Part shown: one piece after another, positions 55,204 through 61,843 of the stretch
How the letters are laid out: each line of letters opens with the position of its first letter
How positions within the stretch are numbered: the stretch's first letter is position 1
Assembly (NCBI GenBank): GCA_018646675.1
Contig: JABGUH010000009.1
Coordinates: 39,021-103,020, forward strand
DNA length: 64,000 bases
Source of the DNA: Bdellovibrionales bacterium
GTDB taxonomy: Bacteria > Bdellovibrionota > Bacteriovoracia > Bacteriovoracales > Bacteriovoracaceae
Direction of reading: 5' to 3'
The notes under the pieces: generated by a model
What the model was told of the DNA's origin: nothing
Databases searched by the model: none
Seen by the model: the letters and a program-made list of their open reading frames with translations, nothing else
Program-made: the position numbers and the translations under genes

Positions 55204-55653
55204 ATTAAGTCACGACACCTATTTGCAAGAGTGATATTTCCAATTTTACTTGTAATACCACTGATAACTTCACAACTTAAAGCGTTGGAGGCACCAAAAG
55301 ATCATAAATTTGCCACTCCGCTACGTAAGTACTCAGTTATTATCACCGATGAGGGCTACTATCCTCAAGAGTTGGTAGCCTTTGCTGGTGAACGCCTTAA
55401 GCTCTTTGTTACCTCAACTAAAGATCGGGCCAGCTGTCTATTGATGCCGGATAAAAAACTGTTTCTGTCTGTAGTTAAGGGCAAGGTTGCCGAGGGTGAG
55501 CTGTTCTTTAATACTGCCGGAAGTTATAAATTCTACTGTCCGACAGGCAAAATCAAGGGAAAAATAACCATAATGCCCCGAAAAAACACAGTAGATCGCA
55601 AGGTAGCTTCGGAAAATATTGTTAATATTTGGCTTCCAAAAGACGATGAGTAG
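55204..55653 (+). CDS. Exported cupredoxin-like protein, probable ATT start
   Basis: Small periplasmic protein of about 149 residues with a plastocyanin-like fold (YYPQELVAFAGERLKLFV, FFNTAGSYKFYCPTG). An in-frame GTG at 55231 has no SD and leaves a signal peptide with no positive charge. An ATT at 55204 has GGAGG exactly 7 nt upstream and yields (M)KSRHLFARVIFPILLVIPL, a standard signal sequence. The ATT is therefore preferred. The copper-site C-x-x-H-x-x-M pattern reads CPTGKIKG, so copper binding may be lost. No ATG, GTG or TTG is in frame further upstream. Confidence 0.7.
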   Translation: MKSRHLFARVIFPILLVIPLITSQLKALEAPKDHKFATPLRKYSVIITDEGYYPQELVAFAGERLKLFVTSTKDRASCLLMPDKKLFLSVVKGKVAEGELFFNTAGSYKFYCPTGKIKGKITIMPRKNTVDRKVASENIVNIWLPKDDE

Positions 55654-55710
55654 TCAGGTTATTTTTTTATTAACATGCCTATTAATTGAGTTATAGCGAG
55701 GATTTGGATA

Positions 55711-56841
55711 ATGTCCGTTTTTGATGATGCCATTGAAACCTTTCTAGCACCGATCAAGGATCTGCTAGCGAATGATAAGGTGTCAGAGGTGATGATTAAT
55801 GGCCCAAATCAAATTTTTATTGAGAGTGGTGGTTTGATCTATAAGACTCCGAATACATTTCCTGATGAGGAGGCACTGGTCTCTGCTATGCGAGCGATTG
55901 CTCAATCTGTCGGTCGAGTAATTGATGATGAGAACCCCCGCCTGGATGCCCGACTTCCTAATGGGTCCAGAATTCATGTGGTGCTACCACCGATGGCAAA
56001 AAATGGAACAACGGTTGCTATTCGTAAATTTTCCAAAGAGGAGCTGACACTTAAAGATCTAATTAATTTTGGATCACTCTCTCCAGCAGGAGCGCGTTTT
56101 TTAGATATCTGTGTCTACCTAGGAAAAAATCTTTTAGTTTCCGGGGGGACTGGGTCTGGTAAGACAACAATGTTGAATGTGTTAGGTGGACGAATCCCTA
56201 AAACTCAGCGCCTGATTATTATCGAAGATGCAGTCGAGCTACAGATCTATGCTGAACATGTAGTACAGTTCGAAGTTCGTAAAGATAATCCCAAGGCTGA
56301 GATAAAGGGAGTCTCTATTCGAGATCTTGTTGCCTCTGCTATGCGATTGCGTCCCGACCGTATTATTGTTGGTGAGGTACGAGGGGAAGAGGCACTAGAT
56401 CTGATTCAAGTTATGAACACGGGACATGATGGTTCGATGGGAACTGTTCATGCTAACAGCCCGACAGAGGCGTGTACTCGTTTGGAGACACTCTGTTTAA
56501 TCGGTGATACCAAAATCCCGCCGGATGCAGTTAGAAAGATGGTTGGAAGTGCAATGCAGTTAATTGTTCAGTGTGTGCGTTATCACGATGGAGGTCGACG
56601 AGTCTCCCATATTTCAGAGATTGTTGGAATAGATACTCATGGTCGCTATATTGCCAAGGATATTTTCCGTTGGGTTCAGACGGGCAAAGATCCAGAGAGT
56701 GGTCGTCTGATCGGAGAGATGGTCCCCTGCGGTTATCTACCTAGCTTTTTTGATGATATTGTTGTTAATAAGCTGCCATTTCCTAAGAGTAGCTTCATTC
56801 CACCCGATTGGATGAAGAAAGTTATGAAAGAGGCAGCATAA
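55711..56841 (+). CDS. CpaF/TadA-type secretion ATPase
   Basis: A 376-residue AAA-type ATPase of the type II/IV secretion superfamily. Walker A is GGTGSGKT (145-152), the Asp box IIIEDAVEL (169-177), the Walker B region IIVGEVRGEE (218-227) and the His box TGHDGSMGTVHANS (237-250). It powers Flp/Tad pili in other bacteria. Here no tad/cpa partner genes are adjacent. The neighbours are a cupredoxin-like protein and a membrane kinase. SD GAGGA. Confidence 0.9.
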   Translation: MSVFDDAIETFLAPIKDLLANDKVSEVMINGPNQIFIESGGLIYKTPNTFPDEEALVSAMRAIAQSVGRVIDDENPRLDARLPNGSRIHVVLPPMAKNGTTVAIRKFSKEELTLKDLINFGSLSPAGARFLDICVYLGKNLLVSGGTGSGKTTMLNVLGGRIPKTQRLIIIEDAVELQIYAEHVVQFEVRKDNPKAEIKGVSIRDLVASAMRLRPDRIIVGEVRGEEALDLIQVMNTGHDGSMGTVHANSPTEACTRLETLCLIGDTKIPPDAVRKMVGSAMQLIVQCVRYHDGGRRVSHISEIVGIDTHGRYIAKDIFRWVQTGKDPESGRLIGEMVPCGYLPSFFDDIVVNKLPFPKSSFIPPDWMKKVMKEAA

Positions 56842-56877
56842 TATTGGGGTTGTCATAGGATACCTAGAAGGTGAATT

Positions 56878-58248
56878 ATGAACAGCAAAAGAGAGCATAA
56901 TATTTTATCCCGTGGTAGGGAAAAAGAGCAGGGAATATTTAATTCCTACCTTGATTGTTCTTTGGCCATCTCTCTTCTACTTTGGGGGGGACTCTACCTA
57001 ACAGATCGTACCTTTCTACCGGATAGTTTTTTCCTCTCCACATTGGTGGTTACAAATTTTATCACTTGGTCAGTGGGAAAAATCTCCTTTTATAAGGAGT
57101 TGGGTGTTTATACTCAACTCTTTTTTCTATTACAAATTACCCTGCTGGTAGGTATGGGAGTTGAATACCACAGTATTTCCGCCTTGGTACTGGCACTCTT
57201 TCCCACAGTTTTTGGTGTGCATCACATGTTGATGCATAAAAGAAAGTCGGAGTACGGTCCACTAGTAGATGGTGCAGTACTGTTATTGATTACAGTGGGA
57301 GTCTATATCTACTGGCAAGAATTTTTTCACTCTAATCTGCTGCTCAACCGCGACGGAATGTTTCTCTTCTCGGCCCTTTTGTGGGGGTTGGGAATGATCT
57401 ATGCTGCTGATGGATATGGGCTACAGTTAGTGATGCGGAAAGGAAAACAAGCATCATTTCCAAGAGAGAGTGAGAGTGATAATCGTCTCTTCTTCCATGA
57501 TATAATTAACCATACCCACGGTTTACAGCTATTTTTACGGGGACGGGTAGATCAGGAACAGGGAATTTCTGCGATTGAGTGTGGGTTGATTGCCAATGAT
57601 ATTGAGTTGATGCAGGCTCAGTTGCAAGATCATTTTGGCTATCGGCACCGCAATCTTGCCAGTGATACTGTAATACAGCCATTTGCTCTATTAAAATCAG
57701 ATGTGGAGAGTATTATCTCAAATTTTCTTCCTTCAGATCGAGTAGAACTAGAGATCATTTTTAAGTCGCAAAGTGAGGTGCCGGACTACCAACCAACAGT
57801 GGTACCGATTACTTGGATTAGTAATAGAAAGAGTGAGGACGTTGTAACTCAGCGAGGTAGCGCACTACACATTCCCTCATTCATCAGAATTCTAACTAAT
57901 CTGGTGAAGAATATCAGTGACGATAGAAGTAGATCTGTCCAGGTGATATTTTATGATCGGCCAGAAGGTCTAACAATCATCACCAAAAGCAGACTATTTC
58001 AGTCAGACTCTAGCTTAGAAGATGTCAGACGTGATGGAGTTGAGCATCTATTTAGTCACGAAGGCGATGGCACAAACTCTTCTGGCCTTGACAGAAGTAG
58101 TGGGCTAGGCCATGAGTCTATTGCTAAACTCTGCCAGGAGCAGGGAGGTAGTTTTGATTTTATCATTGAGGGTGAGTTCTGGGTTAACCAAGTCTTCTTA
58201 CCAGACCAAAATAGTAGTGATAAAATATTAAATAAGTGGGCGGCATAA
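56878..58248 (+). CDS. Membrane histidine-kinase-like protein with degenerate ATPase domain
   Basis: A 456-residue protein. The first ~185 residues carry about five or six transmembrane helices. H207 in FFHDIINHTHG is the H-box candidate. The C-terminal region keeps an N-box-like NLVKNISD and a G2-like SSGLGHESIAKLC with EQGGSF. The G1 DxGxG motif is missing where expected. Autokinase activity is therefore doubtful, and it may bind a partner kinase or CpaF. It follows the cpaF gene by 36 nt with SD AAGGTGA, so the two are probably cotranscribed. Confidence 0.7.
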   Translation: MNSKREHNILSRGREKEQGIFNSYLDCSLAISLLLWGGLYLTDRTFLPDSFFLSTLVVTNFITWSVGKISFYKELGVYTQLFFLLQITLLVGMGVEYHSISALVLALFPTVFGVHHMLMHKRKSEYGPLVDGAVLLLITVGVYIYWQEFFHSNLLLNRDGMFLFSALLWGLGMIYAADGYGLQLVMRKGKQASFPRESESDNRLFFHDIINHTHGLQLFLRGRVDQEQGISAIECGLIANDIELMQAQLQDHFGYRHRNLASDTVIQPFALLKSDVESIISNFLPSDRVELEIIFKSQSEVPDYQPTVVPITWISNRKSEDVVTQRGSALHIPSFIRILTNLVKNISDDRSRSVQVIFYDRPEGLTIITKSRLFQSDSSLEDVRRDGVEHLFSHEGDGTNSSGLDRSSGLGHESIAKLCQEQGGSFDFIIEGEFWVNQVFLPDQNSSDKILNKWAA

Positions 58249-58257
58249 ATTTAAGTG

Positions 58258-58286
58258 TTATCAGCACCCTAGATCTGATCTATAAT
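58258..58286 (+). promoter_or_regulatory. Sigma70 promoter placing transcription start at the next ATG
   Basis: TTATCA at 58258-58263, 17-nt spacer, perfect TATAAT at 58281-58286. The predicted start is about 58292-58294, only 2-4 nt before the ATG at 58296. That gene lacks an SD, so its mRNA may be leaderless. Confidence 0.5.
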
Positions 58287-58295
58287 CTTTAGTTA

Positions 58296-59540
58296 ATGAG
58301 AGTTATTTATAGATTTTCTACTGGCCAACACTGTTGCCTTCTCCTTGCTTTAGTGTGTTTAGCGGTAACACATGGGGCCGCATATGCAAAATTTGTCGGT
58401 AACTACCGAACCAGCGCAGAGAATATTGGCAAAGGTGGCCAAGAGATAACAATTGGCGGAAGCTACTTTGAGACTCAAGGCTATTATGATGATCAAGGGG
58501 TCAATCACGTTATAGATCAGGGCAACTCCTTTACTCAGATCGACAGCACTCTCTCCCTACTCTATGGGGTTGGAAGTAGGTTCGATATTGAAATTGGTGG
58601 AGGCTATCGGATCAATAACTCAGTAGTGGAGGAGTTTGATAATAATGGGAATAGTACTGATCGTTATAATCTAAGCCGGGAGGGAGTGGAGTCCTACTAC
58701 TTGGCCGGACTCTACTCATTTGCACCGATTAAGCGTTGGAATTTTGCCCTTTCTGCTCGTTATCTGCGCACTTCGTATGATAATACCGAGTATCTACCTG
58801 CAGATACCCTACCTAAAGATCAGTTGATTTTAGGAGATGATGGCAACTCATTTTCTTTCGGTTCTCATATCTCATACAATTTAAAACGTAACCATCGGGT
58901 AGGGGTCTCCCTCGTCTATCATCGTCCTCCCAACTATTTAAGTGATGAGCTAATCTACAATGTCGAGAGCGCTATGCCCTATCGGCACTTCACCTTTTTA
59001 CTCGGTGTAGATGGTATTTTCTCGCTGGAGAGTGATGACTATGGGAGTGATCCGGCCAGCAAACCCAATATGACGGTGGGAAGTACTCATCTATATAACA
59101 GTATCAATCGTCAGAATGTGGCCCCCTATATCGGTGGCTCCTACGCTAGTGGCAGCTTTCGGATGCAGCTACTGCTGGCCAAAACCATGCAAGGAAGATC
59201 TACCGACGAAGGGGTGAGTGGCCAACTTAAGCTAATCTGGACCAATCGTGGAATAAGTCCAAAACAGCAGAAGGTCGCAAACTTTAAAGAGTACCAAGTG
59301 GAAGCGACAGTAATTAAGGTATCTTCTCAAGGAGCCTTTTTGCGGATTGACCAAGGATTAAGTGATGGTTGGGAGAAGGAGATGCGGGTTGATATCTATC
59401 AAAGCGGTTTCTTTGGTGGCAATCTGTTAGTGGCGACTGGAGTGATCTATCAGTTGGGCGGAAAAGAGTCAATTATCAAACTGACCTCTCAAATAGAGAA
59501 GGTAAAAATTGAGCGAGGTTTTACAGCAAGAGGTCACTAG
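58296..59540 (+). CDS. Outer-membrane barrel candidate with C-terminal beta module
   Basis: A 414-residue exported protein. The signal peptide ends near HGAAYA-K. The body consists of amphipathic strands (IEIGGGYRINNS, WNFALSARYLRTSY, HRVGVSLVYHRPP) typical of an outer-membrane barrel. Residues ~330-414 form a separate beta module (ATVIKVSSQGAFLRIDQGL, MRVDIYQSG) resembling the N-terminal module of the 33.4-kb gene. No SD is present and the promoter suggests a leaderless transcript. Function unknown. Confidence 0.65.
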   Translation: MRVIYRFSTGQHCCLLLALVCLAVTHGAAYAKFVGNYRTSAENIGKGGQEITIGGSYFETQGYYDDQGVNHVIDQGNSFTQIDSTLSLLYGVGSRFDIEIGGGYRINNSVVEEFDNNGNSTDRYNLSREGVESYYLAGLYSFAPIKRWNFALSARYLRTSYDNTEYLPADTLPKDQLILGDDGNSFSFGSHISYNLKRNHRVGVSLVYHRPPNYLSDELIYNVESAMPYRHFTFLLGVDGIFSLESDDYGSDPASKPNMTVGSTHLYNSINRQNVAPYIGGSYASGSFRMQLLLAKTMQGRSTDEGVSGQLKLIWTNRGISPKQQKVANFKEYQVEATVIKVSSQGAFLRIDQGLSDGWEKEMRVDIYQSGFFGGNLLVATGVIYQLGGKESIIKLTSQIEKVKIERGFTARGH

Positions 59541-59627
59541 TTTCAAATGTGATTTAGCTAAAAACTATATCTAAAAATAGGCAAGATGGGTTAGAATATA
59601 GAGAGAGTTAATACTAGGGAGTTTTTA

Positions 59628-60419
59628 ATGAAAAAATATATCAATGCCCTGTTTATCGTTTTATCACTTTTGCTGGTAAACTCACTTTGGGCAAAGAGAT
59701 TTGCCAATCAGTACTCCGAGTTTGAGTTGCCATCAGGATGGCAGTGTGCTTTAGAGGGGACTGAGTGGGTTTGTCAAAGTGTGAATAAAGATCGTCAAAA
59801 GGAGGCGATTATTATTCTGGCAGCAAAAATTAGAGGTGGTCAAGACTCGCTAGATCGCTATCAAGCATATTTAAAAAAGCAGAAAACCTTTATCCTTCCT
59901 GGTGGGAAGACCCAAGTTTCTGAGGCAAAGTACGCCTCAATGAAGGAGATTAATGGTCATCGTTGGGTTGATGCTCTCCATTTGGCCAGTGAAGTTCCAG
60001 GTTTCTACACTCGTTACCTTGCAACGGTCAAAGAGGATTTGGGAGTGGCAGTTACGTTATCAGTCTCCAAAGATCACTATGCATCTTATCAGACTATCTT
60101 TGACAAAATTGTCGCCTCCTTGCGGGTCTTCCGTCAGAAAAAGGTGGATATGACTGGCTTTAGTCTTAAGCGTAAGGAGGAGGATCTCTTGGATGACTCC
60201 ACATTTATCGCTGATCAGGCTAAACGTTATGACATTTCAGGCAAGAAGCGTAAGCGTACCATCTTTGGTCTGCCTACCTCAGACTTTTTCCTCTACCTGG
60301 TTATTGCTGCGGTTGGTGTTGCCATGGCCGCGATGAAGATGCGTAATAAGGGCAAAGATAGTGGGGCCAAAGGGAAAAAGAAGAAGGCGAAGAAGAGATC
60401 AACTACCAAGAAAGAGTAA
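59628..60419 (+). CDS. Exported protein with C-terminal membrane anchor
   Basis: A 263-residue protein with signal peptide MKKYINALFIVLSLLLVNSLWA, a periplasmic domain of ~190 residues (FELPSGWQCALEGTEWVC, then an alpha/beta part like the DUF1795/PsbP type, low certainty), one transmembrane helix (FFLYLVIAAVGVAMAAMKM) and a very basic cytoplasmic tail rich in lysine. AGGGAG lies before the ATG. Function unknown. Confidence 0.7.
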   Translation: MKKYINALFIVLSLLLVNSLWAKRFANQYSEFELPSGWQCALEGTEWVCQSVNKDRQKEAIIILAAKIRGGQDSLDRYQAYLKKQKTFILPGGKTQVSEAKYASMKEINGHRWVDALHLASEVPGFYTRYLATVKEDLGVAVTLSVSKDHYASYQTIFDKIVASLRVFRQKKVDMTGFSLKRKEEDLLDDSTFIADQAKRYDISGKKRKRTIFGLPTSDFFLYLVIAAVGVAMAAMKMRNKGKDSGAKGKKKKAKKRSTTKKE

Positions 60420-60443
60420 TCAGAATAAAAGTATCAGCTTAAG

Positions 60444-61085
60444 TTAATATCTTGAAGGGAGCACCAAAGTATGGTGCTCCTTTAAACGCTCAAAATTTTG
60501 GTAGCCATCAGCAACTAATAAAACCTCAGTTCCGATCTCTCTTCCTACCTCTAGATCGTGAATGGTATCACCAATAAAAAGTGTCTGTTGGGGCGGAATT
60601 TTCGACTGGGCGATAAACTCATAAGCTCGCTCTAATTTGCTCATCGCCAGGATATCTTCTATTCCCCAAATTTTGTCAAAGAAGTGATCGATCTGATGGC
60701 GAGAAACTAGTCGGTTGACTCGGCCATGCTCTCCGGCCGAGAGAATTGACTGGGTGATCCCTTGGCGTTTTATCTCTGCGAGCATCTCAACAGTGCCTGA
60801 AAAAAGGTCTGCTTCAAGGGATCTACGGTCATACTGCTCAATAAAGTCATCGGCCAATGTTGCAAAAGAGTGTTTATTAAGATCAAAACCCAGCTGTTGA
60901 TAGACCGGCTCCACCGGGATATTAAAGATAGAGCGAAATTTTTCACGTGAGGGCAGAGGTAGGTCGTGCTGCTTTAACAAGTGGCCAATGGAGTCGATAA
61001 TCTTATCCAGATCATCAATTAAAGTGCCATTCCAGTCCCAGATTACTTGGCGATAGTTAGAGATAATTGGTAGTAGTTTGTTCAC
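60444..61085 (-). CDS. HAD-superfamily phosphatase, phosphoglycolate-phosphatase-like
   Basis: A 213-residue cytoplasmic hydrolase. Motif I is WDWNGTLIDD with nucleophile D17. The second acidic position is asparagine (N19), as in one subgroup of Gph-like HADs. The helical cap covers ~25-90 (KFRSIFNIPVEPVYQQLG), motif II is SILSAGEH, and LFIGDTIHDLEVGRE supplies the metal-binding aspartates. GTG start with GGAGAG upstream. It could remove phosphate from 2-phosphoglycolate or another small metabolite. Confidence 0.82.
   Translation of the reverse strand: MNKLLPIISNYRQVIWDWNGTLIDDLDKIIDSIGHLLKQHDLPLPSREKFRSIFNIPVEPVYQQLGFDLNKHSFATLADDFIEQYDRRSLEADLFSGTVEMLAEIKRQGITQSILSAGEHGRVNRLVSRHQIDHFFDKIWGIEDILAMSKLERAYEFIAQSKIPPQQTLFIGDTIHDLEVGREIGTEVLLVADGYQNFERLKEHHTLVLPSRY
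60455..60483 (+). terminator. Hairpin at the 3' junction of convergent genes
   Basis: Stem GGAGCACCA/TGGTGCTCC (60458-60466 and 60472-60480), extended to 12 pairs with one wobble and loop AAGTA. It lies 35 nt after the plus-strand stop but inside the last codons of the minus-strand HAD gene, so that coding end doubles as the terminator stem. The T tract is short. Confidence 0.45.
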
Positions 61086-61213
61086 GAGCTCTCCAATTAA
61101 AGTAGATATCTGCTTTTACCACCATTTTATCAATTTTAAAGCTAATAAGATCATCCAATTAACCGATAAGTTATTGAAATTGAGAGTTAAATAGTAAAAT
61201 TGGAGGGCATTTA

Positions 61214-61684
61214 GTGATGGCCAGTAATCGCAAAATAGGTCAGATCCTGATTAATCCCCGCTTTCAGTTGCGCTTTCTAGGGATCTTCTCCAGCTTTATC
61301 ATTGGAATTAGTATTTGTTACAGTTTAGCAGTCTATACCTTCTTCTTTCGCCTCTATGAGCTAGGAGAGAGGATTGGCCTAACTAAAAATCATAATTTTT
61401 TTAAATTTCTAGATCATCAGATGGCCTCTCTATTTCTAACCTTTGGGATCGCTTTCGGGATAATTTTTTTGATTTTCATTCTAATTGGTCTGCGCCTATC
61501 TCACAAGATTGCTGGCCCCCTCTACCGATTTAATAATCATCTACTTTCAATGAGTTCACGTGGGGCTGGTCAGCAGTTGCAAGAGGTGCATTTTCGAGAT
61601 GGTGACTACTTTTTGGAGCTGGAAAAGAGCTTTAACCAAGTGGTTAAAAAAGAGTGTGAAAATTCGGCAAATTCTAAAGAGTAG
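61214..61684 (+). CDS. Two-helix membrane protein with HAMP-like tail
   Basis: A 156-residue protein. Two transmembrane helices (about 22-50 and 75-97) are followed by HKIAGPLYRFNNHLLSMSS, which reads like a HAMP linker, and a short cytoplasmic helix (FRDGDYFLELEKSFNQVV). No kinase or methyl-accepting domain follows. This compact architecture recurs in former deltaproteobacteria. GGAGG lies 7 nt before the GTG at 61214 and 10 nt before an adjacent ATG. It may be a membrane signalling adaptor. Confidence 0.7.
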   Translation: MMASNRKIGQILINPRFQLRFLGIFSSFIIGISICYSLAVYTFFFRLYELGERIGLTKNHNFFKFLDHQMASLFLTFGIAFGIIFLIFILIGLRLSHKIAGPLYRFNNHLLSMSSRGAGQQLQEVHFRDGDYFLELEKSFNQVVKKECENSANSKE

Positions 61685-61843
61685 TTGCCAACAAAACGTG
61701 GCACTGGGCAGGGAATATTTTATCTATAACTTATTAAAAATCAAGAATACTCTCTTTATCTACTACCTCAGACTGGAGAGAGGATATAATAGATTAGTTT
61801 GGTTTGATTTATATTTATGCTTGGGTATTTATCGGGGGAACGT

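Noticed and set aside
61150..61175. CCGATAA before the HAMP-like gene as a sigma28 -10 box
   Set aside because: The nearest TAAAG element is 17 nt away instead of 11, so the spacing does not fit.
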